Shown: piece after piece, positions 25,371-33,896 of the stretch
Numbering within the stretch: position 1 is the stretch's first letter
How the letters are laid out: every line of letters starts with the position of its first letter
Assembly (NCBI GenBank): GCA_002720475.1
Contig: PBIL01000002.1
Location: 127,099-191,098, forward strand
Length of the DNA: 64,000 nucleotides
Origin: Roseovarius sp.
GTDB lineage: Bacteria > Pseudomonadota > Alphaproteobacteria > Rhodobacterales > Rhodobacteraceae
Direction: 5' to 3'
Position numbers and translations under genes: made by a program
The notes under the pieces: generated by a model
Databases searched by the model: none
Told to the model about the DNA's origin: nothing
What the model saw: the letters and a program-made list of their open reading frames with translations, nothing else

Positions 25371-26509
25371 GCAGAGGCGACAGCGAAACGCTCTTCGAGA
25401 TCCGCGATCTGGAGGTGAGCTTCGATGTGGGCAAGCGCGGTTTCTTCTCGGGCACGCGCAAGCAGCTCAAGGCCGTGGACGGCGTGAGCTTCGACATCCG
25501 CCGCGGCGAGACCGTGGGCCTTGTGGGCGAAAGCGGCTCTGGCAAGACCACCGTGGGCCGCGCCATCCTGCGGGTGATCGAGCCGTCGGGCGGCCAGGTG
25601 CTCTATCACGGGCGGCGGGGCGATCTCGACCTGGCCCATGCCACGTCAGAGGAGCTGCGCGCGGCGCGCGCAGAGATGCAGATGGTGTTCCGAGAGGGCG
25701 GGCTCGACCTCGCGCCGCTCGGGCCGCGGGCGCTGCGCCCGCTTCGCTCGCGCATGAGCCTCGTCTTTCAGGATCCCTATTCGAGCCTCAACCCCCGCAT
25801 GACCGTGCGCGACATCATCGCCGAGCCGCTGGTCGCGGGCGGGCTGATGCGCGACCGGGGCCAGATCGACGCCCGTGTGCGCGAGATCGCGGCGCGCTGC
25901 AAGCTCGACCTGGAGCATCTGCGCCGCTTTCCGCATGCGTTTTCCGGCGGCCAGCGACAGCGGATCTGCATCGCCCGCGCCCTCGTGGCGGGGCCCGATT
26001 TCGTCGTCTGCGACGAGAGCGTGTCGGCGCTCGACGTCTCGATCCAGGCAGAGATCATCAACCTTCTGAAGGATTTGCAGGAAGAGACCGGCGTCTCCTT
26101 CCTGTTCATCGCACATGATCTGAGCGTGGTTGCCCGCATCAGCCACCGCGTCGCGGTGATGTATGTGGGCCGCTTCGTGGAATACGCCCCGACCGAAAGC
26201 CTCTTCTTCCACCCGCGCCACCCCTATACCCACGCGCTCCTCTCGGCCGTGCCGGAGCCGGACCCGGATCTGCCCTTCCGCCCCGAGCGGCTCCAGGGCG
26301 AGATCCCCAACCCTGCCGACGCGCCGCAGGGCTGCCGGTTCCATACCCGCTGCCCCTTCGCACGCCCGCGCTGCGCGCAAGAGGTGCCGGACTGGCGCGA
26401 ACTGACCTCAGATCATTACGTCGCCTGTCACTATGCCGAGGAATTCGATTTCCGTAGAGCAAGGGAAACGGCGCACACGGACCCCGTGAAGGAAAGAGAA
26501 CCCACGTGA
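25367..26509 (+). CDS. ABC transporter ATP-binding protein, DppF/OppF type
   Basis: The 380-residue ATPase has Walker [10 protein letters not shown], signature FSGGQRQR, Walker [13 protein letters not shown] and C-terminal GCRFHTRC. Between Walker A and the Q-loop there is an insertion of about 25 residues: a QMVFREGG segment precedes the true Q-loop [14 protein letters not shown], which looks like a small internal duplication. Its ATG overlaps the previous stop by four bases. With the first ATPase it powers the importer. Confidence 0.9.
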   Translation: MSRGDSETLFEIRDLEVSFDVGKRGFFSGTRKQLKAVDGVSFDIRRGETVGLVGESGSGKTTVGRAILRVIEPSGGQVLYHGRRGDLDLAHATSEELRAARAEMQMVFREGGLDLAPLGPRALRPLRSRMSLVFQDPYSSLNPRMTVRDIIAEPLVAGGLMRDRGQIDARVREIAARCKLDLEHLRRFPHAFSGGQRQRICIARALVAGPDFVVCDESVSALDVSIQAEIINLLKDLQEETGVSFLFIAHDLSVVARISHRVAVMYVGRFVEYAPTESLFFHPRHPYTHALLSAVPEPDPDLPFRPERLQGEIPNPADAPQGCRFHTRCPFARPRCAQEVPDWRELTSDHYVACHYAEEFDFRRARETAHTDPVKEREPT

Positions 26510-27693
26510 CCACCCCGACAATCGAGCCGCCGCGCGGCGGCGAGCCGTGGCTCCTGACCCCGGGGCCGCTCTCCACCTCCTACAGCGTCAAGGCGGCCAT
26601 GCTGCGCGATCTGGGCAGCTGGGACAGCGATTTCCGCGCGATGACGGCGCGGCTGCGCGCCTCTCTCGTGGCGATGCTCGGGCCGGGGGGCGAGGATTTC
26701 ACCTGCGTGCCGATGCAGGGCTCGGGCTCTTTCGTGGTCGAGGCGATGCTGGGCACGCTGGTGCCGCGCGGGGCCAAGGCGCTTGTGCTGGCCAACGGGG
26801 CCTACGGGCATCGCGCGGCGGCGGCCATGCGGCAGATGGGGCGCGCGGTGGAGATGCTCGACAAGGGCGATTACCTCCCGCCGCGCGGGGATGAGGTGGC
26901 AGCCCTCCTCGTCCGCGATCCGGCCATCAGCCATGTCGTGGCGATCCATTGCGAGACCTCGAGCGGCATCCTCAACCCTCTTTCGGAGATCGCCGAGGCC
27001 GTCGCCGCCGCGGGCCGCCGTCTGCTGGTCGATTCCATGTCCGCCTTCGGGGCCGTCCCCCTGCCCGAGGGCCTGCCCTTCGACGCGCTGGTAAGTTCCG
27101 CCAACAAGTGCATCGAGGGCGTGCCCGGCTTCGGCTTTGCCCTCGTCCGCCGGGCGGTTCTGGAGGCGGCACAGGGCAATTCCCATTCGCTCGCGCTCGA
27201 TCTGCACGCGCAATGGGCCGAGTTCGAACGCTCCGGCCAGTGGCGCTATACGCCGCCCACCCACACGGTCGCAGCCTTCCTCCAGGCGCTTGACGAACAC
27301 GCGGCCGAGGGCGGGGTGGCCGCGCGCGGCGCGCGCTACGGCACGAACCGCGATACGCTGGTGGCGGGGATGCGAGGGCTCGGCTTCGAGACGCTTCTGG
27401 CCGATCGCTGGCTCTCGCCGATCATCACCACCTTCTTCTGCCCCGCCGATCCGGCCTTTGCCTTTTCCGAGTTCTACGACAGGATGAAGGTGCGCGGCTT
27501 CATCCTCTATCCAGGCAAGCTCACCGTCGTGGACAGTTTCCGCATGGGCCATATCGGGCGGTTCGATGCGGGCGTGATGCGCGCCGCGGTGGCCGCCGTG
27601 GCCGAGGTTCTGGGAGAGATGGGCGTCGCCTCCGCCGCGCCGCCCGAGACGGCACTGGCGGAAAAACGGCGCGCGGAAAGGGAGATGACATGA
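26506..27693 (+). CDS. phnW: 2-aminoethylphosphonate--pyruvate transaminase
   Basis: The 395-residue fold-type I PLP enzyme has the PhnW N-terminal block LLTPGPLSTSYSVK, the cofactor aspartate Asp176 in LLVDSMSAFG and the Schiff-base lysine Lys201 in SSANKCIEGVPGFGF. It transfers the amino group of AEP to pyruvate, giving phosphonoacetaldehyde and alanine. The start is GTG at 26506, overlapping the ATPase stop as GTGA with a GGAAAGAG ribosome site. The next gene encodes the enzyme that uses its product. It is slightly longer than usual (about 370) through a C-terminal alanine-rich tail. Confidence 0.94.
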   Translation: MTTPTIEPPRGGEPWLLTPGPLSTSYSVKAAMLRDLGSWDSDFRAMTARLRASLVAMLGPGGEDFTCVPMQGSGSFVVEAMLGTLVPRGAKALVLANGAYGHRAAAAMRQMGRAVEMLDKGDYLPPRGDEVAALLVRDPAISHVVAIHCETSSGILNPLSEIAEAVAAAGRRLLVDSMSAFGAVPLPEGLPFDALVSSANKCIEGVPGFGFALVRRAVLEAAQGNSHSLALDLHAQWAEFERSGQWRYTPPTHTVAAFLQALDEHAAEGGVAARGARYGTNRDTLVAGMRGLGFETLLADRWLSPIITTFFCPADPAFAFSEFYDRMKVRGFILYPGKLTVVDSFRMGHIGRFDAGVMRAAVAAVAEVLGEMGVASAAPPETALAEKRRAEREMT

Positions 27694-28475
27694 CCAGGTT
27701 CGAGGCGGTGATTTTCGACTGGGCGGGCACGCTCATCGATTTCGGCTCCTTCGCGCCGATGGGGGCCTTCGTCGAGGCTTTCGCGCAGTTCGGCGTGAGC
27801 GTGAGCATCGCCGATGCGCGCGGCCCGATGGGGGCCCCCAAGCGCGAGCATATCCGGGCCATGATGGCCCTGCCGCATGTGGCCGAAGCCTGGCGCGCGG
27901 CGCAAGGATCGGAGCCCGACGAGGCCGCCATCGACCGGCTCTACGAGGTCTTCGTGCCGCTCAACGAGGAGGTCGTGGCGCGCTACGCAACTCTCGTGCC
28001 CGGCGCGTCGGAAACGCTCGGCTGGCTCGCCGGACAGGGCATCCGCGTGGGCACGACCACGGGCTATACGCGCTCGATCATGGCGCGCGTGCTGCCCGTT
28101 GTGGCCGGGCAGGGCTTTGCCCCGGAGGTCTGTGTCTGCGCCGATGACGTGCCCAAGGGGCGCCCCGGCCCCTGGCAGATGTATCGTGCCTTTGCCGAGA
28201 TGACGCTCCTGCCCGGCCCCCATATCGTCAAGGTCGATGACACGCCGCCGGGCATCATGGAGGGCCGCGCCACCGGCTGCACGGTGGTGGGCGTGGCGCT
28301 CTCGGGCAATATCGCCGGGCGCACACCGGAGGAAATCGCGGCGCTGTCGGACGCCGGGCGCGAGGCGATCCGCGCGCGGGCGGGCGCGGAGCTGCGCGCC
28401 GCAGGGGCCGATCACGTCATCGATTCCATCGCCGATCTGCCCGCGCTGCTGACGCGCCTCGACGCGGAGGGCTGA
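27690..28475 (+). CDS. phnX: Phosphonoacetaldehyde hydrolase (phosphonatase)
   Basis: The 261-residue HAD-superfamily enzyme has the nucleophile Asp10 in FDWAGTLIDF and the PhnX-specific Schiff-base lysine Lys51 in GAPKREHIRAMM. These correspond to Asp12 and Lys53 of the Bacillus cereus enzyme. It cleaves the C-P bond of phosphonoacetaldehyde to acetaldehyde and phosphate. With PhnW it gives a complete route from AEP to phosphate. The start overlaps the phnW stop (ATGA) and its stop overlaps the next start (TGATG). Confidence 0.94.
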   Translation: MTRFEAVIFDWAGTLIDFGSFAPMGAFVEAFAQFGVSVSIADARGPMGAPKREHIRAMMALPHVAEAWRAAQGSEPDEAAIDRLYEVFVPLNEEVVARYATLVPGASETLGWLAGQGIRVGTTTGYTRSIMARVLPVVAGQGFAPEVCVCADDVPKGRPGPWQMYRAFAEMTLLPGPHIVKVDDTPPGIMEGRATGCTVVGVALSGNIAGRTPEEIAALSDAGREAIRARAGAELRAAGADHVIDSIADLPALLTRLDAEG

Positions 28476-29971
28476 TGGCCCCGGCGCAGAACCTCCTGCT
28501 GATCACGCTCGATCAGCTGCGCGCCGATGCGGTGTCCGGCGCGCTGCACGGGATCGTGCCCACCCCCGCGCTCGACCGGCTGCGCGCGGAGGGCACCGCC
28601 TTTGCCAACTGTTTCACCGCCGCCGTGCCCTGCGGCCCCGCGCGCGCCTCGCTTCTGACCGGGCTTTACGCCTTCAACCATCGCGGCATCCGCAACGGCA
28701 CGCCGGTGGCGGGGCATCACGCGACGCTCGGCACCGAATTGCGCCGCGCCGGGGCCGAGCCGCTCCTTTTCGGCTATTGCGACATGGCCGCCGACCCGAG
28801 CGAGCACCCGCCCGGCGATCCCGACCTTGCCACCTACGAATTGCCCGCGCGCGGCTTTCGAGAGATCGTCGAGATGCGCTTCGAGGCCCCGCTCGCCTGG
28901 ATCGGCCACCTGCGCCGCCGTGGCTATGACCTGCCCGCGCCGCTACCGCAACGCTGGTTCGGCCTCTACCGGCCGGTGGGCGAGGGGTTGCGCGCGCCCG
29001 CCCTCTACCGCGCGGAGGACAGCGATACCGCCTGGCTCACCGACCGCACGCTCGAGGCGCTCGAGGCGCGGCGCGACGGGGCGTGGTGCGCGCATCTGAC
29101 CTATATCCGCCCGCACCCGCCGCTGGTGGCCCCCGAGCCGTGGAACCGCCTTGCCGACGCGGCGCTCATCCCCGCGCCCGCGCCCGCGCCCGCAGGCTCC
29201 GATCACCCGTTCCGCGCCGCCTGGTTTTCGGCCCCCGCCCAGCACGGGCTTTTCTGGGGGTTCGACGGGCGTTGCGACCGGCTGTCGCCCGAAGACGTGG
29301 CCGATCTGCGCGCCACCTATCTCGGGCTTCTGGCCGAGGTCGATCACCATCTGGGCCGGATCCTCGACTGGCTCGACACCACCGGCCAGGCCGGGCGCAC
29401 GCTGGTGGTGCTGCTCTCGGATCATGGCGAGATGCTGGGCGATCAGGGCTACTGGGGCAAGGACAACGTGCTCGCCTCCGCCCATCACGTGCCCCTCCTC
29501 GTGCGCGGCCCGGACATCGCGGCGGGGCATGAGGTCTCGGAGGTGGTCTCGACCGTGGACCTGGCCCCGACCATCCTTGACCTGCTGGGGGCCGAGGTGC
29601 CGCCCGCGATGGACGGCACGTCGCTCAGGCCCTTCCTCGAGGGCCGGACGCCCGAAACCTGGCGCGGCCTCGCCCTGACCGAGATCGACCTTGCGGAGCC
29701 GCGCGCGCCCACAAGGTTCGAGCGCGCGCTCGGGCTTGGCCCGCTCACCGCCAATGCCGCGATCCTGCGCGACGCCACCCACAGCCTCGTGCATTTCAAC
29801 GGCGGGCTGGCACCGATGCTCTTCGACCGGCGCCGCGATCCGGGGGAGCAACACGACATGGCCGCCACACCAGAGGGTGCCGCGCAGGTGGCACGGCTGC
29901 GCGCCGCACTCATCGACCTGCGGATGACGCGCGCGGACCGGCGGCTCACCCACCTGTCGCATCTGCCCTGA
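28475..29971 (+). CDS. Formylglycine-dependent hydrolase, phosphonate monoester hydrolase-like (sulfatase superfamily)
   Basis: The 498-residue protein has the formylglycine motif CGPAR with Cys53, metal ligands Asp13, Gln14, Asp316 and His317, and active-site residues His214 and Lys329. An Asp-Gln pair at the N-terminal metal site is what I recall for phosphonate monoester hydrolases, where sulfatases usually have Asp-Asp. No signal peptide is visible, so it acts in the cytoplasm and needs a formylglycine-generating enzyme encoded elsewhere. It is the last gene of the AEP operon and could free AEP from an imported ester before PhnW acts. A phosphodiesterase or sulfatase role remains possible. 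It overlaps the convergent ELM1-family gene by 26 bp. Confidence 0.8.
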   Translation: MAPAQNLLLITLDQLRADAVSGALHGIVPTPALDRLRAEGTAFANCFTAAVPCGPARASLLTGLYAFNHRGIRNGTPVAGHHATLGTELRRAGAEPLLFGYCDMAADPSEHPPGDPDLATYELPARGFREIVEMRFEAPLAWIGHLRRRGYDLPAPLPQRWFGLYRPVGEGLRAPALYRAEDSDTAWLTDRTLEALEARRDGAWCAHLTYIRPHPPLVAPEPWNRLADAALIPAPAPAPAGSDHPFRAAWFSAPAQHGLFWGFDGRCDRLSPEDVADLRATYLGLLAEVDHHLGRILDWLDTTGQAGRTLVVLLSDHGEMLGDQGYWGKDNVLASAHHVPLLVRGPDIAAGHEVSEVVSTVDLAPTILDLLGAEVPPAMDGTSLRPFLEGRTPETWRGLALTEIDLAEPRAPTRFERALGLGPLTANAAILRDATHSLVHFNGGLAPMLFDRRRDPGEQHDMAATPEGAAQVARLRAALIDLRMTRADRRLTHLSHLP

Positions 29972-31070
29972 CCGCTTCCCCGCCGGGGGGCATGTCGAAG
30001 AGCGCGCGCACCCGCTCTGCCGCGCGATGCGCGCCCGCCAGCGGATCGGCCTGCGCCGCCGCGAACCACGTCTCGCCACCGGCGATCAATTCCGGGGCCT
30101 CTTCCAGCCAGCGCGCCTGCCCCTGCGCCACAAGGGCGGCCTGTATCCGCCCAACATCGCGCCGCATCCGCACCGGCGCGAGCCGCATGGCAAGCCGGTG
30201 GCTGAGCGGCTTCACACCGTAATTGTGCGCGCGCCGCCACCATTGGCCCGGCTCGGCCGGATCGAAGACATAGAGCGGGCGGGCCATGGCCGCGGCCTCG
30301 GCCAGCATCGACATGCTCTCGCCGGTGACGACGAAGCGGTCCGCGAGCCCCAGAAAGCCGCGATAGGGGTTCTCGGGCCAATCCTCCTTCGCGTCGGACC
30401 AGTAGCAGGCCGAAGGCACCTTGAGCGCCGCCCGGAAGGCCGCGCGCGCGGGCGCGGGGGTGCGCGCGCTGTCGCTGACCAGGACGCTGCCCCCCGTCGC
30501 CGCCACCAGCCGGTTGACCCCCGCCGCCAGCCGCCGCCCGGTCTCGGGCGTAAAGACATAGGCCCCGCTGTCGCCGCCGATGAGCACCGTCGTCCAGGGC
30601 CGCGGCAGATGCGCCAGACGGGGCGCGAGACGCGCGGCCTCATCCGCCACGCTCGTCCGCGTCATCGCGTGCAGCGGCAGCGGGTTGACCAGAATCCTTC
30701 CGCCCTCGGGCAGGAAATACTGCGGCGTCGTGACGACGAGATCGTAGGTTTCGGGCCGCGCCCAGGGACGGCCCACATGCACCAGCCTGACCCGCCCCCC
30801 GGCCCGTGCCCGGATCCAGCGCGCCACCGGCTCGTTGCGCCGTCCGGCGCTGATCACCAGATCGGGCCAGGGCGGCTCAAGGGCCGAGGAGGCCGCCCGG
30901 TCGATGCCCAGAAGCGTCTTTCCCAGCACGAGATGCGGCAGCAATTCCCAGGCGCGCGCGCGGATGCGCTTTTCCTCCACCGGCCAGCCAAGCGCCCCGG
31001 CCAGCGCCAGCACCTGCGTGTTGTCGCCCGCCTTGCGGCCCAGAAGAACCCAGAGTTTCCCTTGCATCAT
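29946..31070 (-). CDS. ELM1/GtrOC1-family protein (paralogue 1)
   Basis: The 374-residue protein matches the ELM1 family (mitochondrial-fission ELM1, DUF1022), which is predicted to have a glycosyltransferase GT-B-like fold. Visible family blocks are WVLLGRKAGDNTQVLALAGALG at the start, ISAGRRNEPVARWIR, TTPQYF and the C-terminal GESMSMLAEA with FDPAEP. No activity is established for bacterial members that I can cite. Two adjacent ATG codons (31070, 31067) are possible starts. It borders the sphingolipid region, which holds a second ELM1 protein at 37927-39042; a role in glycosylating a lipid headgroup is inference. Confidence 0.8.
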   Translation of the reverse strand: MMQGKLWVLLGRKAGDNTQVLALAGALGWPVEEKRIRARAWELLPHLVLGKTLLGIDRAASSALEPPWPDLVISAGRRNEPVARWIRARAGGRVRLVHVGRPWARPETYDLVVTTPQYFLPEGGRILVNPLPLHAMTRTSVADEAARLAPRLAHLPRPWTTVLIGGDSGAYVFTPETGRRLAAGVNRLVAATGGSVLVSDSARTPAPARAAFRAALKVPSACYWSDAKEDWPENPYRGFLGLADRFVVTGESMSMLAEAAAMARPLYVFDPAEPGQWWRRAHNYGVKPLSHRLAMRLAPVRMRRDVGRIQAALVAQGQARWLEEAPELIAGGETWFAAAQADPLAGAHRAAERVRALFDMPPGGEAVRADATGG

Positions 31071-31170
31071 CCCGCCGCTTGCGTTCAAAGGGGCGCGGTC
31101 CGGCCCGATCCTGCTATGCACCGGATCGCGCCCTGACTTAAAGCCCAGACCGCCCGAAAGACGCCCCAAG

Positions 31171-32100
31171 ATGTTCAACACCACGCCCCGGGAAATCCGC
31201 GCCCTTGCCAGCCGTCACCTGATCCTCGGCGCGTGCTTCTTCCTGCCCAAACCCCGCCGCCTCGCGCTTGAACGGCGGCTGCGCGGGCGCGAGGAATACC
31301 GGAAACTGAAGGAGGCCGACTGGGTGCTCATGTCCTGGGGCAAGAGCGGGCGCACCTGGTTCCGGGTGATGCTGTCGCGCTTCTACCAGCTTCATTTCGG
31401 CCTGCCGACCGAGAACATGCTGGAGTTCGACAATTTCCACCGGATGAACCCGGCCGCGCCCAAGGTGCTGTTCAGCCACAACAACTACATGCGCGACTAC
31501 CTGGGCGAGTGGGAGCGGCTGGACCATTTCCGGGGCAAGCGCGTCGTGCTGCTTGTGCGCGACCCGCGCGACGTGGCGGTATCGCAGTATTTCCAGTGGA
31601 AATACCGGATGCTGCCCGGCAAGAAGGAGCTGAACTTCTACCCGCCCCACGGGGCGGAGGTGGAGATTTTCGAGTTCGTCTCGAACCCCGATTGCGGCAT
31701 CCCGCGCATCGTGGACTATTTCAACGGCTGGGCACGCGCCATGCCGATGATGGGCGATGACCTTCTGCTGATCCGCTACGAGGACATGCGCGCCGATCCT
31801 GCCACGGCACTTGAGCGCGCGGTGACGCATACCGGCACGCCGGGAAGCCCCGATCATATCGAGGCCGCGCGCGACTATGCCGCCTATGAGAACATGAAGA
31901 AGCGCGAGGCGAAGAACGAGGGGATGCGCGCCAGCGGCCAGCGGGTGAAACCGGGCGACGAGAGCAATCCCGACAGCTTCAAGGTCCGGCGCGGCAAGGT
32001 CGGCGGCTACCGTGACTATTTCACGCCCGAGGAACTGGCGGCCGTGGATGCCATGGTGGAGGGGCGGCTCGATCCGGTCTTCGGATATACGGCAGGGTAA
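31171..32100 (+). CDS. PAPS-dependent sulfotransferase
   Basis: The 309-residue protein has the 5'-phosphosulfate-binding loop WGKSGRTW (residues 56-63, Lys58), a variant of the usual PKSGTTW, and the 3'-phosphate-binding block LLVRDPRDVAVSQYF (about 127-141). It should transfer sulfate from PAPS to a hydroxyl or amine of a small molecule or lipid. It has no signal peptide, so it acts in the cytoplasm. It stands divergent from the first ELM1 gene and next to the ceramide synthase operon, suggesting a sphingolipid headgroup or sugar as acceptor, but the substrate is not known. Confidence 0.87.
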   Translation: MFNTTPREIRALASRHLILGACFFLPKPRRLALERRLRGREEYRKLKEADWVLMSWGKSGRTWFRVMLSRFYQLHFGLPTENMLEFDNFHRMNPAAPKVLFSHNNYMRDYLGEWERLDHFRGKRVVLLVRDPRDVAVSQYFQWKYRMLPGKKELNFYPPHGAEVEIFEFVSNPDCGIPRIVDYFNGWARAMPMMGDDLLLIRYEDMRADPATALERAVTHTGTPGSPDHIEAARDYAAYENMKKREAKNEGMRASGQRVKPGDESNPDSFKVRRGKVGGYRDYFTPEELAAVDAMVEGRLDPVFGYTAG

Positions 32101-32300
32101 GCGGGCGCGAGAGCACGACCGTGCGCCGGGTCAAAGGCGCGAGCGGACGGTTGCTGCCAGGCAACCTTGCGCGGATTCAAGGCGCGGCACACGCCGCCGC
32201 GCAGCGCCCGACCGCCCCCCGCACAGGCGCTTTTGCAACGTCTGAACACGCTCAATCGTTGAAGTATTCTTCCCCATGAAGCGGCGACCAAAATCGGATG

Positions 32301-32324
32301 AGCGCCCTTCTGCAGTCGGGCGCT
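32301..32324. repeat. Inverted repeat in the gap after the sulfotransferase gene
   Basis: AGCGCCC and GGGCGCT (7-bp arms) enclose a 10-base loop in the 260-bp convergent gap 32101-32360. It lacks a T-run on either strand and is about 200 bp from the sulfotransferase stop, so a terminator role is weak. Nothing else recognisable lies in this gap. Confidence 0.25.
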
Positions 32325-32360
32325 GCGCGGCTCGTCAGTCTTGCGTCATAGAGTCGCCCC

Positions 32361-33023
32361 TCAGCCGCGCCCGCCAAGCCCCTTCGCCATGCGCAGCAGC
32401 TTCTTGCCGGTATGGGTGCCCAGGCGCGAGATCCGCTGCGCCTGAAGCGCGAGCGGGTCCGAGCGCACCCAGTTCACCTGCACCATGCGCCGTTCGCCGT
32501 CGAAGCGCTTGTAGCCGTGATAGCTGTTGTTCGACCGCTTGAAGGCCAGGAGCGTGCCGCCGAGCGGCGTCACCTCGGCCACGTAATCCTCGATATCGTG
32601 CTTGCCGCGCAGCATCCGCAGCTTGCCGCCCTCCTGCGTCCATTCGGGGTTGAAGTAGAGCAGCACGGTCATGATCTTCGACCAGTGGTCGGTGTGGATG
32701 TTGCCGTCGCTCGGCTCCGAGAGCTTGCGCACGGTGATGGTCTTGGTGGTGCGGCTGAGGTCGATGTCGAACTTGCGCGAGATCAGGCGCTCGAATTCGG
32801 GGCTGTCGAGATCCTCGAGGATCTGCGCGAAGAGCGGGCCGTACTCAAGGCTTTCGGGTCTGAAATTGGCGGGCCGGTCGATATGCGGATAGTCCGCGTT
32901 GACCCGGTCGAGCATGTCGGCCGGGATCACCCCTGTTGCGACCGTGAAGCTGAACGGATCGGTGGTCAGCGGGGCCTTTTCTACGGCGTCGAAGTTGAGA
33001 AGTCTGGTCATCGTGGTTGTCAT
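32361..33023 (-). CDS. 2-oxoglutarate/Fe(II)-dependent oxygenase
   Basis: The 220-residue protein shows the facial triad of a 2OG-Fe(II) dioxygenase: His110 and Asp112 (NIHTDHW) and His169 (NSYHGYK), with a nearby arginine (Arg178 or Arg179) to hold 2-oxoglutarate. Its double-stranded beta-helix core resembles the prolyl-4-hydroxylase-like group. It starts four bases inside the NTP-transferase gene, so it is the third gene of the ceramide synthase operon. Hydroxylation of the lipid or its headgroup is a reasonable inference; the true substrate is unknown. Confidence 0.82.
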   Translation of the reverse strand: MTTTMTRLLNFDAVEKAPLTTDPFSFTVATGVIPADMLDRVNADYPHIDRPANFRPESLEYGPLFAQILEDLDSPEFERLISRKFDIDLSRTTKTITVRKLSEPSDGNIHTDHWSKIMTVLLYFNPEWTQEGGKLRMLRGKHDIEDYVAEVTPLGGTLLAFKRSNNSYHGYKRFDGERRMVQVNWVRSDPLALQAQRISRLGTHTGKKLLRMAKGLGGRG

Positions 33024-33883
33024 GTCTGCATCTCTCTAGAGGATGAAGGAAGAGGGGCGGCTTGCGGCGCGCGGGCCGCACTGGCGTAACGCTGGAGCAC
33101 AACATAATCATCGACCGAGTCGACATCCACCGAGGCATGGGCATAGGGCAGGACGACCACGCCCACGCGCAGCCCCGCCTTGCGCGACAGAAGCGCGAGC
33201 GCGCGCTCGAGCGTGAGCCAGCCCAGCCGGTAGCGCAGCACCGCCCAGAGCCCGAGCATCCGGATCACCACGCGCGGCTTCTTGCGCTCGCGCTCGATCT
33301 GCCGCCAGAAATCGGCCATCCGGCGGCCGTCGGCGGTGAGAAAGGCGAAAAGGTTGCAGCCGCAATACTGCCCGTCGGCAAAGCGCAGCACGGTCTTCTT
33401 CAGGTCCGGATAGGCCCCGCGCACCAGATCGTAGGGCGCGAGCCCCACCACCACGTCGCAGCCCGAGCGCGCCGCGTCGCGGCAGAAGTGATCGACGATC
33501 TCGCTTGTCAGCAGCGGGTGATCGGCGGTGGTGATCATCACCTTGCGGTCTTCGGGAAAACCCGTGAGCATCGCGTAGGCGCTGCTCGACGGGGTGGGGC
33601 CGGGCGCGGTCCAGCTTACCCGCCCTTGCCCGATCATCCCCGAGAGCACGTCCGAGCCCTGGACCACAGCCTCGGCCGGGCCGCTCAGATGCACCGAGGC
33701 CACCGGCGCGGCCCCCTCAAGGGCGGAAATCACCCGCGCGATCATCGGCCGCCCGTCGATCTCGATCAGCGCCTTGCTCGCCACGCCCGCGTGATCGCGC
33801 AGCGCGTCGCGCGCATCGCGCTCTCCGGCAAGGATGACGGCGGCGAAATCGGGGGCTTGGGTATCTGCGGCGGGTCGGGTCAT
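33020..33883 (-). CDS. NTP-transferase (MobA-like nucleotidyltransferase) domain protein
   Basis: The 287-residue protein has a Rossmann-like nucleotidyltransferase start (FAAVILAGER, then SKALIEIDGRPMI) and the metal-binding aspartate segment MITTADHPLL. A C-terminal region of about 70 residues may be membrane-associated (WAVLRYRLGWLTLERALALL). Such proteins link a nucleoside monophosphate to a phosphorylated sugar or alcohol. It lies between the ceramide synthase and oxygenase genes (13-bp gap and 4-bp overlap), so it may activate a headgroup precursor. No specific substrate can be read. Confidence 0.72.
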   Translation of the reverse strand: MTRPAADTQAPDFAAVILAGERDARDALRDHAGVASKALIEIDGRPMIARVISALEGAAPVASVHLSGPAEAVVQGSDVLSGMIGQGRVSWTAPGPTPSSSAYAMLTGFPEDRKVMITTADHPLLTSEIVDHFCRDAARSGCDVVVGLAPYDLVRGAYPDLKKTVLRFADGQYCGCNLFAFLTADGRRMADFWRQIERERKKPRVVIRMLGLWAVLRYRLGWLTLERALALLSRKAGLRVGVVVLPYAHASVDVDSVDDYVVLQRYASAARAPQAAPLPSSSREMQT

Positions 33884-33896
33884 CGGTCGGGCGGCC

